In this document: piece after piece, positions 26,037 to 36,439 of the stretch
How the letters are laid out: the number at the start of each line of letters is the position of its first letter
Position numbering within the stretch: position 1 is the stretch's first letter
Origin: Streptomyces zagrosensis
GTDB taxonomy: Bacteria; Actinomycetota; Actinomycetes; Streptomycetales; Streptomycetaceae
NCBI RefSeq assembly: GCF_014203645.1
Contig: NZ_JACHJL010000019.1
Location: 62,001 to 126,000 of the forward strand
Length of the DNA: 64,000 nucleotides
Direction: 5' to 3'
Program-made: the position numbers and the translations under genes
The notes under the pieces: generated by a model
The model's input: only the letters and a program-made list of their open reading frames with translations
Told to the model about the DNA's origin: nothing
Database searches by the model: none

Positions 26037-26807
26037 ATGACCCAACCTAGGCGTGCTGGCGCCCGGCGCACGGCCGTGCGCCGGGTGGTGTCCCTGGTTC
26101 CCTCGCTCACCGAGGCGGTCGCCGTGACCGCCCCCGGGCTGCTGGTGGGGGCAACGGACTGGTGCAGCCATCCGGTGGACCTGGCGGTGGAGCGGATCGG
26201 CGGAACCAAGAATCCGGACACCGGCCGCATCGTCGCCCTGGCGCCCGACCTGGTCATCGCGAACGAGGAAGAGAACCGCGAGCCCGACCTGGCTGCCCTG
26301 CGGGCGGCCGGATGCGATGTTTTGGTCACCGAGGTGCGGAATCTGGAGCAGGCCTTCAGTGAGCTGCACCGGGTGCTCGTGGACGGTTGCGGGCTCGCCC
26401 GCCCCGGCTGGCTCGACGAGGCGGCTGCGGCCTGGCAGGCGGCGGCGGACTGGCGTCCGGCAGGCGAGCCGCAGCGCAACGCCGTGGTGCCGGTGTGGCG
26501 GCGGCCGTGGATGGTGCTCGGCCGCGACACCTTCGCCGGAGATCTGCTGGCCCGACTTGGCGTCCGCCAGCTGTACGCCGACCACGCCGAGCGCTATCCC
26601 CGCATCCCGCTGGCGGAGTTGCACGCCCGCGGCGCCGATCTGGTGGTGCTGCCCGACGAGCCCTACCGTTTCGCCGCGGACGACGGCCCCGAGGCGTTTC
26701 CCGCACTGCCCGCCGCGCTGGTCAGTGGGCGCCACCTCACCTGGTACGGGCCCTCGTTGGCGGCGGCTCCCGCCGTGCTACGCGACGCCCTGGACCGAGC
26801 GCGCTGA
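26037..26807 (+). CDS. Helical-backbone metal receptor / cobalamin-binding-like protein
   Basis: 256 residues related to BtuF/FhuD class III binding proteins (VVSLVPSLTEAV, LAPDLVIANEEENREPDLAALRAAGCDVLVTEVRNL). No signal peptide or lipobox is visible, so it is probably cytoplasmic, as many actinobacterial members are, and may not serve a transporter; no permease is adjacent. Start is ATG 26037, 6 nt after a -10 box. Its 3' end overlaps the convergent TDT gene by 30 bp. The ligand (vitamin B12, haem or another) cannot be read from the sequence. Confidence 0.75.
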   Translation: MTQPRRAGARRTAVRRVVSLVPSLTEAVAVTAPGLLVGATDWCSHPVDLAVERIGGTKNPDTGRIVALAPDLVIANEEENREPDLAALRAAGCDVLVTEVRNLEQAFSELHRVLVDGCGLARPGWLDEAAAAWQAAADWRPAGEPQRNAVVPVWRRPWMVLGRDTFAGDLLARLGVRQLYADHAERYPRIPLAELHARGADLVVLPDEPYRFAADDGPEAFPALPAALVSGRHLTWYGPSLAAAPAVLRDALDRAR

Positions 26808-28040
26808 CCCAGCTGCTGCCGCTTGCTCTGTCACCGGCTGCGTCACCTGCTGCGTCACCGGCTCTGTCACCGGCTCCGCCGCCGCGGCGGACTCGCGCGC
26901 AGGCGCCGGGTGGTCCGGGGCCAACAGGGTGCCTCGGGCGATGCCCGCTACGGTGCGTACGCTTGCGACCGCCCAGGCCAGGACCAACAACGCGTACAGC
27001 CCAACGGCCAGCCAACGCAGCGCCGCCAGATCGGTGTGCCGGGCCAGCACGGCCGCACCGGTGACGCAGGTGCCGACCGGGAAGGTGAAGGCCCACCAGG
27101 TCATCGCGTACGGCATGCCGCCCCGCACGGCCCGCACCACCAGCGCTGCGGCCAGCGCGAGCCACAGCAGCGCGAAGCCCATGACGGGCACCCCGTAGAG
27201 CACGGCGAAGGCGGCCATCGCGTCCGGATACGGGGCGCGGATCGCGCCGGGCGCGACGATGGCGAGCTGCCCCACGGCGGTCGTGGACTGGCCCAGCGGC
27301 CCAAGGACGAGGAAGAGCGTGGGCGTGAGGGCGAGCGGCGGCGGCCCGTACCGCAGCAGCCCGGCGACGATGATCGGGAGCAGCACCAGCGTGCCCAGCA
27401 GGCTGAGCCCAAACAGCGCGTAGCAGGCCAGCAACATCGCCTCCCGCCACTGGCCCGTCGGCAGATGAGGCACAAGCGCCGGGCCGAGAGCGGCCGACAC
27501 CATGGGGGCGACCACCGGCAGCAGCCATACGGGCGAGGCGTCACCGGGGCCGATCCGATGCCGGGCGATCATCAGATACGGGACGCCCGCGGCGGCCAGC
27601 AGCGCGACCGCTGTGCCCGCCAGCCACAGCCCGGCGTCCACGGCGACGGCGGCCCGCGTACCGATGACCTCCCCGCCCACCGCCAGCGTGCCGCCGCCGA
27701 CCGCGAGCAGCGCCATGGCCGCACACCCGTAGAACGGGGCGACGGCGGGGTCCAGGAGATGGGCGCGGGCCTGGTCGCCATGGCGCGCCCAGTGCGTGGC
27801 CCGCGCGCCTAGCAGCGCCACCAGCAGGAGCGCGGACAGCACCCACACCCCGGCGCACGCGGCGCGCGTTCCCGGCACATCGACCGGTAGTACCACTCCG
27901 GCGCTGGCCACGATGGCGGTGCCCATGACGGTCGCGTACCAGTTCGGCCCGAGGGAGCGCACGCTGATCCGGGCCGTGCGGGTGCGATGCGGGAGGGCGG
28001 GTGAAGTCCGGGACGGCAGGGTGGGTGCGGTGGTGGCCAT
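26778..28040 (-). CDS. TDT-family (TehA/SLAC1-like) transporter
   Basis: Membrane protein with about ten hydrophobic helices, 420 residues, resembling tellurite-resistance/dicarboxylate (TDT) transporters and anion channels. Characteristic pieces are LGPNWYATVMGTAIVASAG at the N-terminus, GPLGQSTTAVGQLAIVAPGAI and MTWWAFTFPVGTCVTGAAVLA. The tail carries VTEPVTQQVTQPVTEQ repeats. ATG 28040 is used; the frame is open far upstream but that stretch is the antisense of the LysR gene. Substrate could be malate, sulfite or another anion. Divergent from a LysR-type regulator. Confidence 0.85.
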   Translation of the reverse strand: MATTAPTLPSRTSPALPHRTRTARISVRSLGPNWYATVMGTAIVASAGVVLPVDVPGTRAACAGVWVLSALLLVALLGARATHWARHGDQARAHLLDPAVAPFYGCAAMALLAVGGGTLAVGGEVIGTRAAVAVDAGLWLAGTAVALLAAAGVPYLMIARHRIGPGDASPVWLLPVVAPMVSAALGPALVPHLPTGQWREAMLLACYALFGLSLLGTLVLLPIIVAGLLRYGPPPLALTPTLFLVLGPLGQSTTAVGQLAIVAPGAIRAPYPDAMAAFAVLYGVPVMGFALLWLALAAALVVRAVRGGMPYAMTWWAFTFPVGTCVTGAAVLARHTDLAALRWLAVGLYALLVLAWAVASVRTVAGIARGTLLAPDHPAPARESAAAAEPVTEPVTQQVTQPVTEQAAAAGSARSVQGVA

Positions 28041-28082
28041 GGAACAACCTTGACGCGGTTGAACTTCGCCGACCAGGACCGA

Positions 28083-28100
28083 TATGTCTATGGGGACATA
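28083..28100. promoter_or_regulatory. LysR-type operator in the TDT/LysR divergent spacer
   Basis: TATGTC-N6-GACATA includes a T-N11-A core as expected of LysR-type boxes. It lies 11 bp before the LysR start and 43 bp before the TDT start. Confidence 0.55.
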
Positions 28101-28110
28101 GGCTGAGGTT

Positions 28111-29106
28111 ATGAGTGCCGAGGGTAGTGGCGACGCCAGGGGCAGGGCTGGCAGGGCTGGCAGGGCTGGGAGGAGAGCCGGGGACGAGGGTGCGGCGCGA
28201 GTGCCGCTCGCGCATCGGGTGCCCGACCTCGGGGCGCTGGAGTTGCTGCTCTTCGTCGCCCGGCTCGGCAGCCTGGGGCGGGCCGCCCGGGAGATGGGCA
28301 TCAGCCAGCCCGCCGCGAGCAGCCGCCTCAGGGCCATGGAGCGGCAACTCGGCGTCGTCCTCGTGGAGCGCTCGCCGCGCGGCTCACGGCTGACCGATGC
28401 CGGAGCGCTGGTCACCGACTGGGCGCGGCGGATCGTGGAGGCGGCCGAGGCGTTTGACGCGGGCGCGCACGCGCTGCGCGACCGCCGCGACTCGCGGCTG
28501 CGGGTCGCGGCGAGCATGACCATCGCCGAATATCTGCTGCCGGGTTGGCTGATCGCGCTGCGCGGGGGCCGGCCAGGTACGGCGGTCTCGCTGTACGCGG
28601 CGAACTCGTCCGTCGTCGCGCAGCGGCTTCGCGAAGGCGCGGCCGATCTGGGCTTCGTCGAGGGCACGGACGCGCCGGCGGGTCTTGACGGCGCGATCAT
28701 CGGCCATGACCGACTCGTCGTCGTCACCGCCCCATCGCACCCCTGGGCGCGACGGCGCGGCCCGGTGGCGCCCGAGGAACTCGCGGCGACGCCGCTCATC
28801 TTGCGCGAGCGCGGCTCGGGCACTCGGCAGGTGTTGGATGCGGCGCTGCGCGCGCACGGTGGGCTGGCCGAGCCGCTGCTCGAACTCGCCTCCACCACGG
28901 CGGTCAAGTCCGCAGCCGTGAGCGGCGCTGGCCCGGCCGTGCTCAGCGAACTGGCGGTGGGGGACGAGTTCTCCACGCGCCGGTTGGTCGAGGTGCCGGT
29001 CGATGGAGTGCGGCTGCGCCGTGATCTGCGGGCCGTGTGGCCGGTGGGCGAGCGACCTGCGGGCCCGGCCCGGGACCTGCTGGGGCTGACGCGGGGGAGG
29101 GGGTAG
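28111..29106 (+). CDS. LysR-family transcriptional regulator
   Basis: 331 residues. The winged helix (LELLLFVARLGSLGRAAREMGISQPAASSRLRAMERQLGVVLVERSPRGSRLTDAG) and C-terminal effector domain (LRVAASMTIAEYLLPGWLIAL, LREGAADLGFVEG) are typical of LysR. It has an extra 37-residue Arg/Gly-rich N-terminal segment encoded by GGCAGGGCT repeats; GAGG precedes ATG 28111. Divergent pairing with the TDT gene and the T-N11-A box between them suggest it controls that transporter. Confidence 0.9.
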   Translation: MSAEGSGDARGRAGRAGRAGRRAGDEGAARVPLAHRVPDLGALELLLFVARLGSLGRAAREMGISQPAASSRLRAMERQLGVVLVERSPRGSRLTDAGALVTDWARRIVEAAEAFDAGAHALRDRRDSRLRVAASMTIAEYLLPGWLIALRGGRPGTAVSLYAANSSVVAQRLREGAADLGFVEGTDAPAGLDGAIIGHDRLVVVTAPSHPWARRRGPVAPEELAATPLILRERGSGTRQVLDAALRAHGGLAEPLLELASTTAVKSAAVSGAGPAVLSELAVGDEFSTRRLVEVPVDGVRLRRDLRAVWPVGERPAGPARDLLGLTRGRG

Positions 29107-29158
29107 CGGGCGTTCGAACCGGTAGGGGGCGTGGTGTGGGGGAGGTGCGGCGACGGCG

Positions 29159-29866
29159 TCAGCCTGCGGCTGCCGTCACCAGGGCCCGCATGACGCGGGT
29201 GTCGTCGCCCGCCTCCGGGTGCCACTGCACCGCCAGTGTGAAGGCGCGTCGCTGCGGGTACTCCAGTGCCTCCACCGTGCCGTCGGCCGTGTGAGCCGAG
29301 GCGATGAGGCCCGATCCGATGCGGCTGACCCCCTGGTGGTGGTACGTCGGCACGGCCACGGCCTCGGGTAGCACCGTGGCCAGGAGGGTGCCAGGCACCG
29401 GCGTCACCTCGTGCCGGGCGAACACCCCGGGCGGCCCGGCGTGCCCGTTGTCTTCCACCGTGTCTGGCAGGTGCTGGATCAGCGTGCCACCGCGTACGAC
29501 GTTCAGCAGCTGCATCCCCCGGCAGATCCCGAGCAGCGGTAGGCCGCGCCGCAACGCTGCCTCGATGAGGGCCAGTTCCCAGGCGTCACGTGCGCGGGCG
29601 GGTGGTCCCGTCATGGGGTGCGGCTCGGCCCCGTACCGTACGGGCTCCACGTCAGGACCGCCCGCGATGACCAGACCGTCGAGGCGCGCGATGGCCGCTT
29701 CGGCGGCGCCCGGCGTCTCATCCGGCGGCAGCAGCGCGGCGAGGCCCCCCGCGCGCTGCACGAGGCGGTGATAGCCGGCCGGCAGCAGGGCCGCGGGCAG
29801 CCGCCATACGCCCCAGCTCACCGTGGTCTCCAGATATGTGCTGATGCCGATGAGCGGCTGGGGCAT
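29159..29866 (-). CDS. Class I glutamine amidotransferase-like gamma-glutamyl hydrolase (peptidase C26)
   Basis: PuuD-like hydrolase predicted to split gamma-glutamyl amides, giving back glutamate. 235 residues from ATG 29866 with GGAGGAG upstream. The nucleophilic Cys is in LLGICRGMQLLN, the His-Glu pair in VQWHPE, and VIAGGPDVEP forms the oxyanion region. It lies at the end of the minus-strand unit FadR regulator - permease - hydrolase, which is divergent from a GlnA-like ligase. This suggests the last step of a gamma-glutamylated amine pathway. Confidence 0.88.
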   Translation of the reverse strand: MPQPLIGISTYLETTVSWGVWRLPAALLPAGYHRLVQRAGGLAALLPPDETPGAAEAAIARLDGLVIAGGPDVEPVRYGAEPHPMTGPPARARDAWELALIEAALRRGLPLLGICRGMQLLNVVRGGTLIQHLPDTVEDNGHAGPPGVFARHEVTPVPGTLLATVLPEAVAVPTYHHQGVSRIGSGLIASAHTADGTVEALEYPQRRAFTLAVQWHPEAGDDTRVMRALVTAAAG

Positions 29867-30007
29867 GAACTCCTCCGGTCGGGTGGCGGTGCCGAGGGCG
29901 GCGCGGGTCCGGGTGGCGGGGCCCGAGGGCGAGGGGGCCCGTTGGGTGCTGGACAGGGGCGGCGCTGGCCCGCAGCGGTACGGGCCCGCGATGGTGGGGC
30001 TGCCCGG

Positions 30008-31567
<1,560 letters not shown>

Positions 31568-31587
31568 GGGGGCGCTCCTGCATGCCG

Positions 31588-31617
31588 GGGCAAAGGTGTG
31601 GCTGCATACCTTTGCCC
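31588..31617 (-). promoter_or_regulatory. Inverted repeat upstream of the permease
   Basis: GGGCAAAGGT and ACCTTTGCCC separated by 10 bp, one helical turn: operator-like. A second short repeat, CTTGCG-N5-CGCAAG, begins at about 31622 on the other side. Confidence 0.5.
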
Positions 31618-31680
31618 TCTCTTGCGAAGCGCGCAAGACCCCTTGCGTAAAGCGCGGGTAACGAACGGGAGGCACCCACG

Positions 31681-31752
31681 GCTCAGCGCCCCGCCACCCC
31701 GCCACCCCGACTCCCCACCACCCCAACTCCCCATCACCCCAACTCCCCAACT
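31681..31752. repeat. C-rich simple repeat between permease and FadR gene
   Basis: ACCCC(A/G)ACTCCCC(A)-type units fill the gap between the two genes. Confidence 0.6.
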
Positions 31753-31753
31753 C

Positions 31754-32521
31754 CTATGACAAAAAACCGCGCAGCAGCGCTGCCGTGCCCGTGCAGTGTT
31801 CGCGCATCACCTCGCGTGCGCCGTCCGGGTCGCCCTCGATCACCGCCTCCACCAGCGCGGTGTGCTGCGCTTGCGAGTGTTCCAAATTGCGGACCAGCAG
31901 GGGGATGCAGTCGAGCAGGTCATTCAGTCGGGCCCGTATCGCCGCGTACTGAGTGGCCAGCGAGGTGGAGCCAGCGAGCTCCGCCAGGGTGAGGTGGAAC
32001 ATCGTGTCCTGGCGGCGGTAGTCATCGAGCGCCGCGTCCCGCGTCCCATCCAGCGCGGCCCGCAACTGCCCGCTCTGTTCGGCGTCGAGGCCGTGCGTCG
32101 CACAAAGGCCCGCCGAGCCGACGTCGAGCACCTCGCGAAAGCGCAGCGTGTCCTCCAGGTCAACGTCCGCCACTCGGCGTCGCAACTCGCCTTGCGCAGC
32201 GCCGCCGGCGCTCGCGGTGAGCGGCCTGGCGCGTACGAAGGTGCCGCCGTACCTGCCGCGCCTGCTCTCCACCAGCCCCTGGTCCTGGAGCACTCGCAAC
32301 ACCTCGCGCAGCGTCACGCGGCTGATCCGCAGCCGCTCCGCCAACTCGCGCTCGGCGGGCAACCGTTCGCCGTACGACACCAGGCCGAGCCGTACGACCT
32401 GAAGTATTTGCTCCAGCGCCTCCTCGAAGCCGTTCCCGGCTCGGACGGGACGCAGCACCGGGGCCAGTCGGGCGAGCCGCGTGGGCCCCTGTTCCGGTGC
32501 TCCGCTGTCCTCGACGTTCAT
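31754..32521 (-). CDS. FadR-subfamily GntR transcriptional regulator
   Basis: 255 residues. Winged helix (ILQVVRLGLVSYGERLPAERELAERLRISRVTLREVLRVLQDQGLVESRRGRYGGTFV) and all-helical FCD domain (RFREVLDVGSAGLCATHGL, RQDTMFHLTLAELAGS, HTALVEAVIEGDPDGAREVMREH) with the Asp/His metal site. ATG 32521 is preferred over GTG 32545 since GGGAGAG is at the right distance. It heads the unit with the permease and hydrolase and is divergent from the ligase gene; it probably represses both. Confidence 0.88.
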   Translation of the reverse strand: MNVEDSGAPEQGPTRLARLAPVLRPVRAGNGFEEALEQILQVVRLGLVSYGERLPAERELAERLRISRVTLREVLRVLQDQGLVESRRGRYGGTFVRARPLTASAGGAAQGELRRRVADVDLEDTLRFREVLDVGSAGLCATHGLDAEQSGQLRAALDGTRDAALDDYRRQDTMFHLTLAELAGSTSLATQYAAIRARLNDLLDCIPLLVRNLEHSQAQHTALVEAVIEGDPDGAREVMREHCTGTAALLRGFLS

Positions 32522-32609
32522 GTCCCACTCTCCCGCCGTGACCACTTCCCAATTAATGGTCTACGGGCCTACCTTATGACCTTTGGATGCACCGAAAGGA
32601 GGCCCGACC

Positions 32610-33977
32610 GTGGTTGATCGCACGCCCCCGCTTTCGGTCGGCGAGCTGAAGAGGCTTGTCGATGTCGGCGAGATCGACACCGTGGTCCTCGCCTTTACCG
32701 ATATGCAGGGCCGGTTGCAGGGAAAGCGGTTCGCCGCCCGGTTCTTCCTGGATGAGGTGCTGGAGCGCGGCAGCGAGGGATGCAACTACCTGCTCGCGGT
32801 GGATATCGACATGAACACCGTGGACGGTTACGCCATGTCCTCCTGGGACCACGGCTACGGCGACTTCGCCCTGCGCGGCGACCGGGACACCTTGCGCCGG
32901 GTGCCGTGGCAACCGGGCACCGCCATGCTCACCGCGGATCTGGGCTGGCACGACGGCAGTCCGGTACTCGCCTCACCGCGCCAGGTACTCCGCCGCCAAC
33001 TCGACCGGCTCGCGGAACGTGGCTGGAGCGCGCAGGCGGGCACGGAACTGGAGTTCATGGTCTTCAAGGACACCTACGAGCGGGCCTGGGACGCCGGATA
33101 CCGCGGCCTGACCCCGGCCAACCAGTACAACGCCGACTACTCCATCCTCGCCACCGCACGCGTGGAGCCGCTGCTGCGCCGCATTCGCAAGGAGATGGGC
33201 GGGGCCGGGATGACGGTGGAGTCCGCGAAGGGCGAGTGCAATCTCGGCCAGCACGAGATCGTCTTTCGCTACGACGAGGCGCTCACCACCTGCGACCAAC
33301 ACGCTATCTACAAGACCGGCGCCAAGGAGATCGCGGCGCAAGAGGGCATGGCCGTGACCTTCATGGCCAAGTACGACGAGCGCGAAGGCAACTCCTGCCA
33401 TATCCATCTCTCGCTACGGGACCCGGACGGCCGCCCCGTGTTCGCCGATGACGCCGACCCGTACGGCATGTCGGCGACCATGCGGCACTTCCTCGCGGGA
33501 CAGCTCGCCGCGCTGCGCGAACTCACCTTGCTGTACGCACCGAACATCAACTCCTACAAGCGGTTTCGGCCCGGCTCTTTCGCGCCCACCGCCGTCGCCT
33601 GGGGCCCGGACAACCGCTCGTGCGCGTTGCGCGTGATCGGGCGCGGCGCCGGGCACCGGATGGAGAACCGGCTCCCCGGCGGCGACGTCAACCCCTACCT
33701 CGCCATCGCCGGCATGATCGCCGCGGGGCTGCACGGCGTGGAGCAGGCCCTGGAACTGCCGCAGCCGTGCACCGGCAACGCCTACGCCAGCGACGCCGAG
33801 CGGGTACCGGCCACCTTGCGCGACGCCGCCGACCTGTGGGAAGCCAGCCCCATAGCGCGGGCTGCCTTCGGCGATGAGGTGGTCGAGCACTATGTGCGGA
33901 TGGCCCGCGTCGAGCAGGAGGCGTATGACGCCGCCGTCACGGACTGGGAGCGCTTTCGCTCCTTCGAACGCATGTGA
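32610..33977 (+). CDS. Glutamine synthetase-like gamma-glutamyl amine ligase (GlnA4/GlnA3 type)
   Basis: ATP-dependent ligase predicted to join glutamate to an amine such as ethanolamine or a polyamine. 455 residues from GTG 32610, preceded by AAAGGAGG. Glutamine-synthetase signatures are AFTDMQGRLQGKRF, ELEFMVFKDTYERAW, ECNLGQHEI, NSCHIHLSL and NPYLAIAGMIAAGL; it lacks the Tyr adenylylation loop of GlnA1. In Streptomyces coelicolor such enzymes (GlnA3, polyamines; GlnA4, ethanolamine) have been characterised. The neighbouring ethanolamine-type permease favours the GlnA4 role. Confidence 0.88.
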   Translation: MVDRTPPLSVGELKRLVDVGEIDTVVLAFTDMQGRLQGKRFAARFFLDEVLERGSEGCNYLLAVDIDMNTVDGYAMSSWDHGYGDFALRGDRDTLRRVPWQPGTAMLTADLGWHDGSPVLASPRQVLRRQLDRLAERGWSAQAGTELEFMVFKDTYERAWDAGYRGLTPANQYNADYSILATARVEPLLRRIRKEMGGAGMTVESAKGECNLGQHEIVFRYDEALTTCDQHAIYKTGAKEIAAQEGMAVTFMAKYDEREGNSCHIHLSLRDPDGRPVFADDADPYGMSATMRHFLAGQLAALRELTLLYAPNINSYKRFRPGSFAPTAVAWGPDNRSCALRVIGRGAGHRMENRLPGGDVNPYLAIAGMIAAGLHGVEQALELPQPCTGNAYASDAERVPATLRDAADLWEASPIARAAFGDEVVEHYVRMARVEQEAYDAAVTDWERFRSFERM

Positions 33978-33988
33978 GGAGTGAACCG

Positions 33989-35395
33989 TTGGCTGCCGAG
34001 GCGCCCCCGACCCAGCACCCCAGCGAGCATCCCACCGAGCACGAGGTGCTCAATCCGGCGACCGAGGAGGTGGTCGCCACCGTCCCCGCCACCACCCGCG
34101 AACAGACCGCCACCGCTGTCGCCCGCGCCACCGCCGCGCAGCGCACCTGGGCCGCGCTCGCCCCCGGCGACCGCGCCAAAATGTTGCGCGCCTTCGCCGC
34201 CACCATCGATCAACACATCGAGGAACTGGCCCAACTTGAGGTGCGCGAGGCAGGCCACCCCATTGCCAACGCCCGGTGGGAGGCGGGCAACGTCCGGGAC
34301 TTGCTCGACTATGCGGCGGGGGGAGTGGAGCGACTGACCGGCAGCCAGATCCCGGTCGCCGGCGGAGTGAACATCACCTTTGCCGAGCCGCTCGGCGTCG
34401 TCGCCGTCATCGTGCCCTGGAACTTTCCGTTGCCCCTCGCCGCCTGGGGCCTGGCCCCGGCGCTGGCCGCCGGCAACGCCGTACTCCTCAAGCCCGCCGA
34501 GGCCACCCCGCTCACCGCGCTACGGCTGGCCGAACTCGGCCGCGCGGCCGGGCTCCCGGATGGCCTGTTCCAGGTGCTGCCGGGCGCGGGCCCGGTGGTC
34601 GGCGAGGCGCTGGTGGATCACCCGGGCATCGCCAAGGTGGTGTTCACCGGCTCCGCCCGGGTCGGCAAGCAGATCATGGCCAGGTGCGCGGGTCAGGTGA
34701 AGCGGCTGACCCTCGAACTCGGCGGCAAGAACCCCAACATCGTCTTCGCCGACGCCGATATCGAGCGGGCCGCTGCCGCCGCCCCCAGTTCCTTTCTCGA
34801 CAACACCGGCCAGGACTGCTGCGCCCGCAGCCGCATCCTGGTCCAGCGTTCCGTCTACGACCGGTTCATGGAACTCCTGGAACCGGCAGTCCAGAGCTTC
34901 ACCGTGGGCGATCCGGCCGACCCCGCGACCGCCATGGGCCCGTTGATCTCCGCGGCCCACCGCGCTCGCGTACGGTCCTACGTCGCCGAGGACACCCCCG
35001 CCGCCATCCGTGGCCAGGCGCCGACGGGCAAGGGCTTTTGGTACCCGGCGACGGTGGTGGAGGCGGCGCCCGGTGATCGGGTCGCCATCGATGAGATCTT
35101 CGGCCCGGTCGCCGTCGTGCTTCCCTTCGAGGACGAGGCGGATGCGGTACGGCTCGCCAACGACACCGCGTACGGGCTCTCCGGTTCCTTGTGGACCCGC
35201 GACGTGGGCCGCGCCCTCCGCGTCTCGCGTGCCGTCGCTGCCGGCAACCTCTCCGTCAACTCGCATAGCAGCGTGCGCTACTGGACCCCCTTCGGTGGCT
35301 TCAAGCAGTCCGGTCTCGGCCGGGAACTGGGCCCCGACGCGCTCGCGGCCTTCACCGAGACCAAGAACGTCTTCATCAGCACCGAGGAGAACTGA
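33989..35395 (+). CDS. NAD(P)-dependent aldehyde dehydrogenase
   Basis: 468 residues. NAD-binding IVPWNFPLPLAAWG and FTGSARVGKQIM, active-site Glu in LELGGKNPNIVF, nucleophilic Cys in NTGQDCCARSR (two adjacent Cys) and C-terminal NLSVNSHSSVRYWTPFGGFKQSGLGRELG. Start TTG 33989 is chosen because GAGGAG ends 7 nt before it; the GTG at 33974 lies within the ligase stop overlap. Next to the gamma-glutamyl ligase it likely oxidises a gamma-glutamylated aldehyde. Confidence 0.92.
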   Translation: MAAEAPPTQHPSEHPTEHEVLNPATEEVVATVPATTREQTATAVARATAAQRTWAALAPGDRAKMLRAFAATIDQHIEELAQLEVREAGHPIANARWEAGNVRDLLDYAAGGVERLTGSQIPVAGGVNITFAEPLGVVAVIVPWNFPLPLAAWGLAPALAAGNAVLLKPAEATPLTALRLAELGRAAGLPDGLFQVLPGAGPVVGEALVDHPGIAKVVFTGSARVGKQIMARCAGQVKRLTLELGGKNPNIVFADADIERAAAAAPSSFLDNTGQDCCARSRILVQRSVYDRFMELLEPAVQSFTVGDPADPATAMGPLISAAHRARVRSYVAEDTPAAIRGQAPTGKGFWYPATVVEAAPGDRVAIDEIFGPVAVVLPFEDEADAVRLANDTAYGLSGSLWTRDVGRALRVSRAVAAGNLSVNSHSSVRYWTPFGGFKQSGLGRELGPDALAAFTETKNVFISTEEN

Positions 35396-35396
35396 C

Positions 35397-36281
35397 GTGA
35401 CCGACCCCTCGTCCGCTGGCTCGCCCGATCCCTCGTCCGGTACCTCAACCGGCACCTCGTCCGCCGTTTCGGCCGCTGCGTCGGCGGCGCCGTCCACCGC
35501 CGAGCAGGCTCCCGTGTGCCGCCGGCTGGTGGCCCGTACCGCTGTGATCACCGGCGCGGGCAGTGGCATCGGCCTGGCCACCGCTCGCCGCTTCGCCTCC
35601 GAGGGCGCACGGGTGGTGTGTGCCGACATCGACGAGCGCGCGGGCCAGGCCGCCGCCGACGAGGTCGGCGGCCTCTTCGTGCACGTGGACGTCACCGACC
35701 AGGAGCAGGTCGAGGCGGCGTTCAAGGCCGCGTACGACACCTACGGCTCGGTGGACATCGCCTTCAACAACGCCGGCATCTCACCGCCGGACGACGACTC
35801 GATCCTCACCACCGGGCTCGACGCCTGGCAGCGGGTGCAGCAGGTCAACCTCACCTCTGTCTACCTGTGCTGCAAGGCAGCGCTCCCGTACATGCGACAG
35901 CAGAGCAAGGGCTCGATCATCAACACGGCCTCTTTCGTCGCCGTCATGGGCGCGGCCACCTCGCAGATCAGCTACACGGCATCCAAGGGCGGCGTGCTGG
36001 CCATGTCCCGCGAACTGGGCGTGCAGTTCGCCCGCGAGGGCATCCGGGTCAATGCCCTGTGCCCGGGCCCGGTGAACACCCCCCTGCTCAAAAAGCTGTT
36101 CGCCAAGGACCCGGAACGCGCCGCCCGCCGCCTGGTGCACGTGCCCGTTGGCCGCTTCGCTGAGCCGCAGGAGATCGCCGCCGCGGTCGCCTTCCTCGCC
36201 AGCGACGACGCATCGTTCGTCAACGCGGCACAGTTCCTGGTGGACGGCGGGATCGCCGGGGCGTACGTGACCCCCCTGTGA
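35397..36281 (+). CDS. Short-chain dehydrogenase/reductase
   Basis: 294 residues. NAD-binding TGAGSGIG, NNAG and the catalytic Ser/Tyr/Lys (NTASFVAVMG, SYTASKG). An unusual N-terminal extension of about 40 Ser/Thr/Ala residues precedes the fold, with no signal character; an internal start nearer VARTAVITGAG is possible. It begins 1 nt after the aldehyde dehydrogenase stop and uses GAGGAG inside that gene. In a gamma-glutamyl ethanolamide route it could oxidise the alcohol to the aldehyde, but this is an inference from order. Confidence 0.88.
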   Translation: MTDPSSAGSPDPSSGTSTGTSSAVSAAASAAPSTAEQAPVCRRLVARTAVITGAGSGIGLATARRFASEGARVVCADIDERAGQAAADEVGGLFVHVDVTDQEQVEAAFKAAYDTYGSVDIAFNNAGISPPDDDSILTTGLDAWQRVQQVNLTSVYLCCKAALPYMRQQSKGSIINTASFVAVMGAATSQISYTASKGGVLAMSRELGVQFAREGIRVNALCPGPVNTPLLKKLFAKDPERAARRLVHVPVGRFAEPQEIAAAVAFLASDDASFVNAAQFLVDGGIAGAYVTPL

Positions 36282-36427
36282 CGCCTACAACCGCCCGTAA
36301 CCGTCTGCGACGCTCGCCGGCCGCGCGGGCGAAGGACCGGGCCCCGGGGCGTCGCGCACGCCAGCGACCACCCCGGGACGGGCAGTTGATGCGGCCCGCG
36401 ACGCTGCACCGCGTACGGGCATGGCCA

Positions 36428-36433
36428 TAGGGT
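36428..36433 (+). promoter_or_regulatory. -10 box for a leaderless transcript
   Basis: TAGGGT ends 6 nt before GTG 36440. Confidence 0.45.
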
Positions 36434-36439
36434 GACGGT

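Noticed and set aside
26820..26880. Repeat near the end of the TDT gene as a CRISPR-like array
   Set aside because: The GTCACCGGCT units are contiguous, in frame, and encode VTEP/VTQ repeats; there are no spacers.
28041..29225. Long minus-strand extension of the TDT frame
   Set aside because: It is antisense to the LysR gene and lacks any domain; the TDT protein begins naturally at ATG 28040.
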